Below the pieces are notes generated by a model. It did no database searches and was not told where the DNA came from. It saw only the letters and a program-made list of their open reading frames with translations. A stretch of DNA of 14,121 nt from an uncultured Aquimonas sp. (GTDB lineage: Bacteria; Pseudomonadota; Gammaproteobacteria; Xanthomonadales; Xanthomonadaceae): positions 1-14,121 of the forward strand of contig CAMLOR010000070.1 in the NCBI GenBank assembly GCA_946481615.1, in the 5' to 3' direction. A program made the position numbers and the translations under genes. Of the stretch, positions 7,066 to 14,121 are shown piece after piece (positions within the stretch are counted from its first letter, which is position 1; each line of letters begins with the position of its first letter).

Positions 7066-10000
7066 GATTCCACGCCCTCGCCGTGCTCGCGATGTTGTCG
7101 GGCCCGTTGTCCGCCGCCGCGTCCGCCGGCGATGCCGCCACGCCGCTCGACCCGGTGGTGCCGGTGCTCGAGCTGCCCGCCATCGATGTCGACAAGGCGC
7201 TCGGAGACGACCTCGCCAAATCGAAACTGGCGCCGGGCCCGGTGCGTTACGCGCTCGGCCACGAGATCGGAAAAGTGGCCCTGGCCCCCGCCAGCAGCCA
7301 GGGCGGCAGCTGGCAGACGCTGCCCGACGGACGCCTGGTGTGGCAGCTGGAGATCCATGCTCCCGATGCCACCTCGATCGATCTTGGCTTCTCGCGTTTC
7401 CGCCTGCCCCACGGCGCCGAACTGCGCGTGATGGACGTCCACGGCGGGCCGCTCGCCGGGCCGTTCACCGATGCCGACAATCCGCCGGGCGGCGAGTTCT
7501 GGACGCCGGTGCAGATGACCGATCGCGTGCGGCTCGAACTCACGCTGCCTGCCGACAAGCGCGCGTATCTGTGGCTCACGCTCGACACCGTGCATCACGG
7601 CTACAAGAATCTTTTCACGGCCGGGCCCAAGTCGGGCTCGTGCAACGTCGACGTCGTGTGCCCCGCGGGCGATGCCTGGCGCAACGAGATCCGCTCGGCC
7701 GGCGTGATCGCCTACAACGACAGCGGCACGCGCGACGGCAACCAGTGCAGCGGCACCTTCGTGCGAAGCACGGCGCCGAGCGGCAGTCCGTTGTTCCTGA
7801 GTGCCAACCACTGCGGCATCCCCGCCGCGACGGCGCGCGTCTACTTCAATTTCCAGAACAGCGTCTGCCGCGCGGTGGACACGCCGGCCAACGGCGCCGA
7901 CGGCGACGGCCCGCTCACGCAATCGATCTTCGGTGCGCAGATGCTGGCGCAGGCCGACCCGGCGGCGGCGTCGGCCAACGACATCGCGTCCAGCGATTTC
8001 GCGTTGCTGCGCTTCAACACGCGGCTGCCGGCCGCTGGCAATGTCTACCTCTCCGGCTGGGACCGTCGCAGCCTCGCGCCCGCCGCCGCCACCGTCATCC
8101 ATCATCCCAACGGCGACGAGAAGCGCATCAGCTTCGAGAACGACCCGCTCTCGATCTCCGAGTACTCCGGCGATCCCGGCAGCGGCGACACGCATCTGCG
8201 CGTTGCCGATTGGGACCTGGGTACGACCGAGCGCGGCTCGTCGGGCTCGGGCCTGTGGAATCCCGAACATCGCCTTGTGGGCATGTTGAGCGGCGGTGCC
8301 GCGCTCTGCGGCAACGATTCGCCGGACTGGTTCGGCCGCCTCGCGCACGCCTGGGAAGGCCTGGGCTCGCCCAATCGCCGCCTCAAGGATTGGCTCGACA
8401 ACGGCAACACGGGCGCCCAGACCCTCGATGGCACCAATGCCTGCGCGATCGACGTGACGCTGTCGTCGGCCGGATTCACCAGCACTCCCGCCGCCGGCAG
8501 CACGGTGCGTTTCGACGCCGCCGTCACCGGCGCCACCGGCAACGTCACCTACACCTGGTATCTCGAGGACGCCGATCGCATCGACCGCCAGTCCGGCGAC
8601 GCCACGCTCTCGGCGGTGTATCCGACGGCCGGCCCGCGCCAGATCCGCGTGGTGGCCAGCGATACCGGCGGCTGCGTCGGTGAAGCCAGCCGCGCGCTGG
8701 ACGTGACCGGTCCGCTGGTCGCCGCCACCGGCGGTGCGCCGCAGCAGATGTGCGGCGACGGCGACGCCACCATCGAGCCGGGTGAACGCTGGCGCGTGCC
8801 GGTGACGCTGCGCAACTCGGGCACGGGCGCGCTTCCCGACGGTGGCCGCGCGCTGTTCGTCGCGGGCACGCCCGCCGCGGCCTTCCCGATCGGCCCCAAC
8901 ACCTTCGGCTACCTCGGCACCACCAATGCGGCCAACGAGGCCGCCTGCGGTTACGAATTCATCGACATCGCCAGCGGTGCCAATGCGGTTCCGGCACTCG
9001 TCACGGACGATGAGGACGACGGCCGCGCCGTGGACGAGATCGCGCTGGGCGGCAGTGGTTTCGAGTTCTACGGCAGCCGCTACACCTCCGCGGTGATGTC
9101 GACCAACGGCTTCATTTCCTTCGGCACGGCCGAAACCGGCGAGGAATACGCCAACACCTGCGACGGCGCGCTCGGCACCGGCGGCGCCGGGCCGCAACTG
9201 CGCGTGCATCACGACGACCTGGTGGTGGGCGAAACCGCGGGCTCGGGGCTGCGCTACCGCTATTTCGCCTCCTGCCCGCGCGCTTCGGAAACAGGGTCGG
9301 CGACGCAGGGCTGTCACGTGTTCCAGTGGAGCCACATGCAGCGCTACGCGCAGTCGGGGGCGGTGGGCGATTTCGAGTTCCAGGCCATCGCTTACGAGAA
9401 CAGCGGCCAGATCGCCTACCAGTACCGCACGGCCGCGCCCGATGCGGGCGCGGGCGCCACGCTCGGCATCACCAGCGCCGACGGCAGCGACTTCCTCAAT
9501 GCCGCCTGCAACCAGGCCAATTCGGCGGCGGCGCAGAGCGCGGTGTGCTTCTACAAGCCGGGCGCCGCGCCCGGCGGCGACAGCGGCGTGCGCATCGAGA
9601 CCGCCACGGTGTCCGCGCCGGGGCTGGCCGCAGGCGCGCAGGCCAATGTCGATCTGACGTTCGCGGTTTCACCCACGGCGCAATGCGGCCGCGCCTTCGC
9701 GCTCGATTTCCGCGGTGTCGCCGCGCCGGGCGGTGTGTCGTCGGCCGCACAGGACCGCGTCATCGACACCGTGCTGGGAAGCGCCGGCAATTGCCAGACC
9801 AGCAACACCTGCGCGGCGCAGGTTCCGGCCATCGGCGCGCGCAACGGCCTGTACTCGAATCCGGCGCGCGGCGGCAACGGCATCGCCAACTTCATCTACG
9901 GCGGCGGTTACGGCGGCGCCTGGTACACCGCGCTCGCCGATCGCACGCCGACCTGGTACATCCTCGCCGGCGCCTACGCGGACAATCTCGCTGCCGTGCC

Positions 10001-10571
10001 GATCACGCGCGTGCGCAACACCGGCGGCACGAACACGCTCGCCACCGTGAGCGAGGAAGTCGGCCGCGCCTGGGTGGCGCAGTTCGATGCCGACAATCTG
10101 GTGTTCGCCTGGGATTTTGGCACGGGCGAGACCGGCATCGAGCTGATGCGTTCGCAGCAGCTGCCCTTCACCACGCCCAATCACACCCAGACCTGGTATT
10201 CGCAGTCGCAGTCCGGCTGGGGCCTGGCCATCGAAAGCCTCAAGCCCACGGCCACGACCGTGCTGGAGTTCATCGGCGCCTATCTCTACGACGCCAACGG
10301 CACGGCGCGCTGGCTCACCGGCGCCAGCAGCAACATCACCGGCGGCACGGTCGATCTCACCGGCTACCGCGTGCACTGCCCGGGCTGCGCCCAATTGCCC
10401 GATTGGGGCAGCACGGGCCGGCCCGCCGGCACGCTCACGCGCGCCTACAGCGGACCCACCTCGGGCACGCTCTCCACCGACATCACCCTGCCCGCGCCGC
10501 TGAGCGGCACCTGGGTGCGCAACCCGCCCGTGCCCATCACCACCATCGGCGCGCCGGTGCCGGCGCAGTAA
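7062..10571 (+). CDS. Large secreted multidomain serine protease (lysyl-endopeptidase-like core) with two C-terminal SGWG-type modules
   Basis: 1169 aa, predicted secreted. A signal peptide covers residues 1-22 (LAVLAMLSGPLSAAASA). Residues 23-190 are a beta-rich pro-region (WQLEIHAPDATSIDLGF, then FWTPVQMTD). The catalytic core is about 191-450: His250 in SANHCG, Asp312 in SSDFALLRF and Ser394 in RGSSGSGLW, a triad typical of lysyl-endopeptidase-like enzymes. After it come an Ig/PKD-like beta region (461-550), a CARDB-like segment (562-612, CGDGDATIEPGE) and a nidogen-like region (about 613-832, with FEFYGSRYTSAVMSTNGFISFG). Two tandem degenerate SGWG modules close the protein (926-1033, GLYSNPARGGNG; 1041-1155, SQSQSGWGLAI). 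The start at 7062 gives the signal peptide and has AGGGG 5 nt upstream. Substrate specificity is not readable from sequence. Confidence 0.87.
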   Translation: MRFHALAVLAMLSGPLSAAASAGDAATPLDPVVPVLELPAIDVDKALGDDLAKSKLAPGPVRYALGHEIGKVALAPASSQGGSWQTLPDGRLVWQLEIHAPDATSIDLGFSRFRLPHGAELRVMDVHGGPLAGPFTDADNPPGGEFWTPVQMTDRVRLELTLPADKRAYLWLTLDTVHHGYKNLFTAGPKSGSCNVDVVCPAGDAWRNEIRSAGVIAYNDSGTRDGNQCSGTFVRSTAPSGSPLFLSANHCGIPAATARVYFNFQNSVCRAVDTPANGADGDGPLTQSIFGAQMLAQADPAAASANDIASSDFALLRFNTRLPAAGNVYLSGWDRRSLAPAAATVIHHPNGDEKRISFENDPLSISEYSGDPGSGDTHLRVADWDLGTTERGSSGSGLWNPEHRLVGMLSGGAALCGNDSPDWFGRLAHAWEGLGSPNRRLKDWLDNGNTGAQTLDGTNACAIDVTLSSAGFTSTPAAGSTVRFDAAVTGATGNVTYTWYLEDADRIDRQSGDATLSAVYPTAGPRQIRVVASDTGGCVGEASRALDVTGPLVAATGGAPQQMCGDGDATIEPGERWRVPVTLRNSGTGALPDGGRALFVAGTPAAAFPIGPNTFGYLGTTNAANEAACGYEFIDIASGANAVPALVTDDEDDGRAVDEIALGGSGFEFYGSRYTSAVMSTNGFISFGTAETGEEYANTCDGALGTGGAGPQLRVHHDDLVVGETAGSGLRYRYFASCPRASETGSATQGCHVFQWSHMQRYAQSGAVGDFEFQAIAYENSGQIAYQYRTAAPDAGAGATLGITSADGSDFLNAACNQANSAAAQSAVCFYKPGAAPGGDSGVRIETATVSAPGLAAGAQANVDLTFAVSPTAQCGRAFALDFRGVAAPGGVSSAAQDRVIDTVLGSAGNCQTSNTCAAQVPAIGARNGLYSNPARGGNGIANFIYGGGYGGAWYTALADRTPTWYILAGAYADNLAAVPITRVRNTGGTNTLATVSEEVGRAWVAQFDADNLVFAWDFGTGETGIELMRSQQLPFTTPNHTQTWYSQSQSGWGLAIESLKPTATTVLEFIGAYLYDANGTARWLTGASSNITGGTVDLTGYRVHCPGCAQLPDWGSTGRPAGTLTRAYSGPTSGTLSTDITLPAPLSGTWVRNPPVPITTIGAPVPAQ

Positions 10572-10574
10572 GAT
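10569..10574 (+). promoter_or_regulatory. Possible -10 element for the sixA operon
   Basis: TAAGAT overlaps the stop codon of the large protease and lies 27 nt before the sixA GTG. It matches four of six -10 consensus bases. No recognisable -35 box is present in the G+C-rich sequence upstream. It would separate the sixA operon from the protease, but it is motif evidence only. Confidence 0.22.
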
Positions 10575-10601
10575 CATGCCGACCCCGTCCAGGAGAGCGC
10601 A

Positions 10602-11081
10602 GTGCCCGTCACCGAATTGATCCTGCTGCGCCACGCCCACGCCGAGCCGCAGAGCGGCGGCGGGGGCGATGCCGAACGTCCGCTCTCGCTGCGCGGCGAG
10701 GCCGAGGCCGATGCGGCCGCGGCCTGGCTGGCCGCGCATGGCCTACCCGACCGTGTCGTGGTGTCGCCGGCCCGGCGCGCGCGCGACACCGCGCAGCGCG
10801 TGCTGGCGCAGGCCGGCTACGTCGATACCCGCGAAGATCCCCGCATCTACGAAGCCACGCCCGGCACGCTGCTGGACGTCATCGCCGATCACCGCGATTG
10901 CGAGCGCCTGATGCTGGTCGGGCACAACCCGGGGTTCGAAAGCGTGGCGGCGCTGCTGGCCACCGGCCAGTCCGGCGATCATCGCGGCATGCCGCCGGCC
11001 GGCATCGCCGTGCTGGCCCTGCCGCGCGAAGGCGCCCTCGAACCGGGCGGCGCGCGCCTGATCACGTTCTGGTCGCCCTGA
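10602..11081 (+). CDS. sixA: SixA-type phosphohistidine phosphatase
   Basis: 159 aa, small cytoplasmic histidine-phosphatase-superfamily enzyme. SixA removes phosphate from histidine-phosphorylated proteins; in E. coli a target is the nitrogen phosphotransferase protein NPr. Visible catalytic residues: the RHA motif with Arg10/His11 (LILLRHAHAEP), SPARRARDTA with Arg58 (55-64), the acid candidate Glu84 in RIYEA, and His108 in LMLVGHNPG. The length is that of SixA, not of a phosphoglycerate mutase. The start is the GTG at 10602 with AGGAGA at 10591-10596, 5 nt upstream; a nearby ATG at 10576 is in another frame. It heads a tightly packed three-gene operon and its stop overlaps the putative start of the YceI gene. 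The local target is unknown. Confidence 0.88.
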   Translation: MPVTELILLRHAHAEPQSGGGGDAERPLSLRGEAEADAAAAWLAAHGLPDRVVVSPARRARDTAQRVLAQAGYVDTREDPRIYEATPGTLLDVIADHRDCERLMLVGHNPGFESVAALLATGQSGDHRGMPPAGIAVLALPREGALEPGGARLITFWSP

Positions 11082-11653
11082 TCGCCCCCGCCCTGCGCGC
11101 CGCGCTGGCGGGCCTGCTGTTGCTGGCCGGTGCCGCCATGGCACGCGCGGAAACCCTGCGTATCGACAGCTCCGCCTCGCGCGCCTCCTTCGAGGTGCGC
11201 GTGCTGTTCGTCAAGCGCATCGACGGCACCTTCGCACGCGTGGAAGGGGTGATCGAGCGCGACCGCGACGGCGGCCGCTTCAGCGTCGACGTGCGGGTGG
11301 CGGCCGACAGCGTGCGGATGGAGAAGCCCAGCCACGCCGACTGGGCGCGCTCGGCCGATTTCTTCGACACCGCGCGCCATCCCTGGATCCACTTCCGCGC
11401 CGAACATCTGCCCGAGAATCTGCTGCAGGACGGCGGCGAGATCGACGGCGAACTCACCCTGCGCGGCATCACGCATCCGGTGCGCTTCACCTTGCTGGCG
11501 TCCGAATGTCCGCGCCCCGGCATCGACTGCTCGGTGCGCGCCGAGGGCGCCGTGCAGCGCGGCGACTTCGGCATGGACGCGCGCCGCTTCGTGCTGGGCG
11601 ATCGCGTGCAGCTGGATTTCGCGATCCGCGTGCAGGGCCCGGGCGAAGGCTGA
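11078..11653 (+). CDS. YceI family periplasmic protein (start uncertain, possibly CTG)
   Basis: YceI-like lipocalin-fold protein, about 191 aa from the start chosen. The family binds isoprenoid or other lipids in the periplasm. Recognised by ETLRIDSSASRASFEVRV, a core with SADFFDTARHPWIHFRAE, then LTLRGITHPVRFTL and the end DFGMDARRFVLGDRVQLDF. A clear signal peptide (ALRAALAGLLLLAGAAMARA) precedes ETL, yet no ATG, GTG or suitable TTG starts it. The in-frame CTG at 11078 overlaps the sixA stop as CTGA and would give MIAPALRAALAG. A CTG at 11093 is also possible. The first in-frame ATG, 11138, lies at the end of the signal peptide and would leave a protein that is not exported. The stop overlaps the next ATG (TGATG), supporting an operon. 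Two cysteines lie near SECPRPGIDCSV. Confidence 0.8.
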   Translation: MIAPALRAALAGLLLLAGAAMARAETLRIDSSASRASFEVRVLFVKRIDGTFARVEGVIERDRDGGRFSVDVRVAADSVRMEKPSHADWARSADFFDTARHPWIHFRAEHLPENLLQDGGEIDGELTLRGITHPVRFTLLASECPRPGIDCSVRAEGAVQRGDFGMDARRFVLGDRVQLDFAIRVQGPGEG

Positions 11654-13497
11654 TGCGCTCGCTCGCCGCCACCGCGCTGTGCCTGTTGCTGGCGGCCTGC
11701 GTGCCGAGCCGCAAGGACATCCGCGCCTCCGTCGAAGCGGCGGCCTCGCGCCAGGACACGCAGCTGACCTGCGAGCGTCCCGACCACTGCGCCATCGATT
11801 CGCCGCTGCGCGCGCTGGCCTATGCCGCCAACGCCGAATCCACGCAGGCCGTGCCCTCGCACCGCGTGCTGCTGCTCGAAGCCGGGCACGACGCGCTGCT
11901 GGCGCGCCTGAGCCTGATCCGCTCGGCACGCGATTTCATCGGCGTGCAGACCTTCATCTTCACCGAGGACGACGTCGGCTACCTCGTCCTCAACGAGCTG
12001 CTGCAGGCCGCGCGCCGCGGCGTGAAGGTGCAGGTGTTGCTCGACCAGCTCTACACCCTCGACGACGTGCGCCTGCTGGCGCGCCTGGCGCAGGCGCACC
12101 GCAACTTCGAGATCCGCTTCTACAACCCCACCTTCGGCGAGGCCCACACCGATCCGGTGCAGTTCGCGGCCGGCGTGCTGTGCTGCTTCTTCCGCTTCAA
12201 CCAGCGCATGCACAACAAGCTGCTGCTGGTGGACGACGCCGTCGGCATCACCGGCGGGCGCAACTACCAGAATCGCTATTTCGACTGGGACCCGCAGTTC
12301 AACTACCGCGACCGCGACATCCTGGTGGCCGGGCCGGTGGCGCGCGACATGCGGCGTTCGTTCGATGCCTTCTGGACCCACCCGCAGAGCGTCCCGGTGG
12401 CCGGCCTGCGCGATGTGCGCCGCTACGTGGGCGAGGGCGCCGAGGACCTGGGCACGATGGAAGCGCCGCGCCTGACGCGCGCCGAGCAGATTCTCGACAT
12501 CTCGGCGCAGGCCGACAACCCGGCCCTGGTGCAGGCGCGGCTGGCCGCGCGCGCGCTCGCCGTGCAGCGCGTCGAATACGTCTCGGACCTGCCGAACAAG
12601 CCTTTCGAACGCAATACGCCCGCCGAACTCGATCTCACCGCCAACCTGCAGCGCCTGCTGCGCGGCGCGCGCGAACGCATCGTGCTGCAGACGCCCTACC
12701 TCGTGCTCTCCCGCGGCGCGCAGAAACTGTTCCGCGAACTGCAGGCGCGGCCCGAACCGCCCCACATCGTGGTCAGCACCAACAGCCTGGCCTCGACCGA
12801 CGCCTTCTACGTGTACGCGCTCTCGCACAAATACAAGCGCCGCTACCTGCGCGAGTTCGGCTTCCGCATCCACGAGTTCAAGCCCTTTCCCGGCAGCGTG
12901 CCGGTCGATCTGGAGGCCGTCGACGCGCTCGACACGGGCTTCGGCGAGGATTTCGTCACCGACAGCGGGCGGATGTTCGGTTCGGGCGGCTCGCGCGGCG
13001 GCCCGCGCGGCCCGGTGCCGCTCGAACGCGCCGGCCTGCGCTTCGGCCTGCATGCCAAATCGATGGTGATCGACGACACCGTGGGCATGGTCGGCACCCA
13101 CAACTTCGATCCGCGTTCCGACAAGCTCAACACCGAGAGCGCGGTGCTGGTGTACGACGCGGCGTTCGCCCGCCTGCTGGCCGACACCATCCTGGCCGAC
13201 ACCGCGCCGCAGAACGCCTGGACCATCGCGCGCCGGCCCAAGCCGCCGGTGCTCTCCGGCGTCACCTACAGCGTGGGCAAGGTGTTCGAGGCCTTGCCGC
13301 TGTTCGATTTCTGGCCGTGGCGCTACGCCACGAGCTACGAGATCAGGCCCGGCTGCACGCCGCTGCCGCCCGACGATCCGCGCTTCCACGAGTGCTACGA
13401 GGCGGTCGGCGATTTCCCCGAAGTCGGCCTCGAGCTCAAGTGGATCTACACCCGCATCATCACCGCGTTCGGCGCGGGCCTGGCACCCATCCTGTAG
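11653..13497 (+). CDS. Phospholipase D-family lipoprotein, ClsC-like cardiolipin synthase candidate
   Basis: 614 aa with two HKD catalytic motifs: H187/K189/D194 in MHNKLLLVDD and H467/K469/D474 in LHAKSMVIDD, each followed by the usual G(G/T)xN element (GGRN, GTHN). Flanking sequence (STNSLASTDAFYVYALSHKY, FDPRSDKLNTES) resembles E. coli ClsC/YmdC, which makes cardiolipin by phosphatidyl transfer. A related phospholipid hydrolase or transferase is equally possible. The N-terminus is a lipoprotein signal with lipobox LAAC and Cys16, so it should be membrane-anchored on the periplasmic side. Longer than ClsC (about 470 aa): extra parts are a Gly/Pro-rich insert just before HKD2 (443-458) and a C-terminal region of about 90 residues (525-614) with WPWRYATSYEIRPGC and two cysteines. 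ATG 11653 overlaps the YceI stop; GAAGG is 3 nt upstream. Confidence 0.88.
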   Translation: MRSLAATALCLLLAACVPSRKDIRASVEAAASRQDTQLTCERPDHCAIDSPLRALAYAANAESTQAVPSHRVLLLEAGHDALLARLSLIRSARDFIGVQTFIFTEDDVGYLVLNELLQAARRGVKVQVLLDQLYTLDDVRLLARLAQAHRNFEIRFYNPTFGEAHTDPVQFAAGVLCCFFRFNQRMHNKLLLVDDAVGITGGRNYQNRYFDWDPQFNYRDRDILVAGPVARDMRRSFDAFWTHPQSVPVAGLRDVRRYVGEGAEDLGTMEAPRLTRAEQILDISAQADNPALVQARLAARALAVQRVEYVSDLPNKPFERNTPAELDLTANLQRLLRGARERIVLQTPYLVLSRGAQKLFRELQARPEPPHIVVSTNSLASTDAFYVYALSHKYKRRYLREFGFRIHEFKPFPGSVPVDLEAVDALDTGFGEDFVTDSGRMFGSGGSRGGPRGPVPLERAGLRFGLHAKSMVIDDTVGMVGTHNFDPRSDKLNTESAVLVYDAAFARLLADTILADTAPQNAWTIARRPKPPVLSGVTYSVGKVFEALPLFDFWPWRYATSYEIRPGCTPLPPDDPRFHECYEAVGDFPEVGLELKWIYTRIITAFGAGLAPIL

Positions 13498-13516
13498 CGG
13501 CTGCCACGGGGCCGCT
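13496..13516 (+). terminator. Weak inverted repeat after the phospholipase D gene
   Basis: AGCGGC at 13496-13501 and GCCGCT at 13511-13516 form a 6-bp perfect stem with a 9-nt loop, overlapping the end of the phospholipase stop codon. No T-run follows, so intrinsic termination is doubtful; it may be a chance G+C-rich palindrome. Confidence 0.2.
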
Positions 13517-13518
13517 GG

Positions 13519-13524
13519 TAAGCT
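13519..13524 (+). promoter_or_regulatory. Possible -10 element for the DUF1232 gene
   Basis: TAAGCT, four of six bases of the -10 consensus, lies 40 nt before the ATG at 13565 in the 67-bp gap after the phospholipase gene. No -35 box is evident. It resembles the boxes before sixA (TAAGAT) and the large protease (TATGCT). Confidence 0.25.
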
Positions 13525-13564
13525 GACGCCCCTTCACCGCCCGCGTCATTCAGGACTGCCTGCC

Positions 13565-14121
13565 ATGCCCCTCACCATCGCCTTCGATCTCAGCGAACAG
13601 GACATCGAGCACTTCCACACCGCGCAGAAGGCCGCGCGCGAGGCGGCGGGCGAGAAGTCGCACGAGGAGATCATCAAGGCCGCCAGCCAGCTGCTGATCG
13701 ACGCGCAGAAGGTGCACGTGCCCGATTTCGTCGGCCAGCGCCTGGCGCACCTGGACACCATGATCGCGATGGCGCGCGACGAAGGCTGGGCGATGCCCGA
13801 GGCCGACAAGCAGCGCGTGCTCTCGGCGCTCGTCTACTTCGCCGATCCCAAGGACGTCATCCCGGACGCCATTCCGGTGCTGGGCTATCTCGACGACGCC
13901 ATCATGATCGAGCTGTGCATGCGCGATCTGAAGCACGAGTTCGACGCCTACGAGGATTTCTGCGACTTCCGCCAGGCCGAGGCTGTCCGCCGCGGCGAGA
14001 ATCCGTCGGTGGTGGGCCGCGCGCAGTGGCTGGAAGGCCGCCGCGAAGAACTGCTCGACCGCATGCACACCCGCCGCGACCGCGATTTCGGCCAGGGCTA
14101 CGGCAACTCCAGCGGCTATGC
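13565..14121 (+). CDS. DUF1232 (YkvA-like) domain protein, 3' partial
   Basis: Open frame of 185 codons running off the window end, so the C-terminus is missing. The start ATG has AGGA 9 nt upstream (13552-13555). The diagnostic DUF1232/YkvA segment is at residues 97-118: YFADPKDVIPDAIPVLGYLDD, then AIMIEL. It is preceded by a helical, soluble N-terminal region (residues 1-90, rich in Glu, Lys and Ala, no signal peptide). A charged tail follows (about 122-180: Asp/Glu-rich, then Arg-rich RREELLDRMHTRRDRD), ending glycine-rich at the window edge. The biochemical function of DUF1232 proteins is not established; this one looks cytoplasmic or peripheral. It could be a separate unit from the sixA operon, given the 67-bp gap and the -10-like box. 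Confidence 0.82.
   Translation, partial: MPLTIAFDLSEQDIEHFHTAQKAAREAAGEKSHEEIIKAASQLLIDAQKVHVPDFVGQRLAHLDTMIAMARDEGWAMPEADKQRVLSALVYFADPKDVIPDAIPVLGYLDDAIMIELCMRDLKHEFDAYEDFCDFRQAEAVRRGENPSVVGRAQWLEGRREELLDRMHTRRDRDFGQGYGNSSGY

Noticed and set aside
7050..9335. Long open frame (761 codons) on the minus strand opposite the large protease
   Set aside because: Composition is Arg/Ala/Gly/His-rich with no recognisable motifs, while the plus-strand frame has a signal peptide, catalytic triad and domains; long antisense frames are expected in high G+C DNA.
9326..11077. N-terminal extension of the YceI frame far upstream through the protease and sixA
   Set aside because: The sequence is an Arg/His-rich off-frame translation of those genes; the YceI protein begins at the signal peptide near 11078.
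11062..13389. 775-codon minus-strand open frame opposite the YceI and phospholipase genes
   Set aside because: Shadow of the two well-supported plus-strand genes; no domain or ribosome-binding site supports it.

Overview
The window is about two-thirds G+C by eye and is densely packed with genes. Codon use is uniform and there is no sign of mobile DNA. The gene content suggests a gammaproteobacterium of the Xanthomonadales/Lysobacterales type: a YadG/YadH-type ABC exporter, a DUF2167 protein, TatD, secreted lysyl-endopeptidase-like proteases ending in 'NPxxSGWG' modules, SixA, YceI, a lipoprotein phospholipase D and a DUF1232 (YkvA-like) protein. The taxonomic call is inference from family resemblance, not from a marker gene.

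Layout, left to right. (1) 1-1643, plus strand: the end of an ABC-exporter ATPase (yadG-like, cut by the window edge) and its permease (yadH-like), overlapping by 4 bp. (2) 1659-3401, minus strand: a secreted trypsin-fold serine protease, tail-to-tail with the permease. (3) 3521-4405, plus strand: a DUF2167 envelope protein, divergent from the protease. (4) 4409-6061, minus strand: two tandem paralogous periplasmic proteins built from TonB-C-terminal-like halves, with a good sigma70-type promoter in front of the pair. (5) 6115-6918, minus strand: tatD. (6) 7062-10571, plus strand: a 1169-residue multidomain secreted protease, paralogous in its pro-region, catalytic core and C-terminal module to the protease in (2). 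A 38-codon ORF with a strong ribosome-binding site precedes and overlaps its start. (7) 10602-13497, plus strand: a compact, translationally coupled operon of sixA, a YceI-family periplasmic protein and a ClsC-like phospholipase D/cardiolipin synthase lipoprotein. (8) 13565 to the window end, plus strand: the start of a DUF1232 (YkvA-like) protein.

Most products are exported or act in the envelope: exporter, two secreted proteases, DUF2167 protein, two TonB-C-like proteins, YceI and a phospholipid enzyme. No complete new defence or mobile system is visible. The least explained parts are the tandem TonB-C-like pair with its conserved C-terminal signature, the paralogous protease pair with shared SGWG modules, and the start-site and leader-ORF anomalies around yceI and the large protease. 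No intergenic gap exceeds about 145 bp, and no tRNA, rRNA, CRISPR or insertion sequence was seen.
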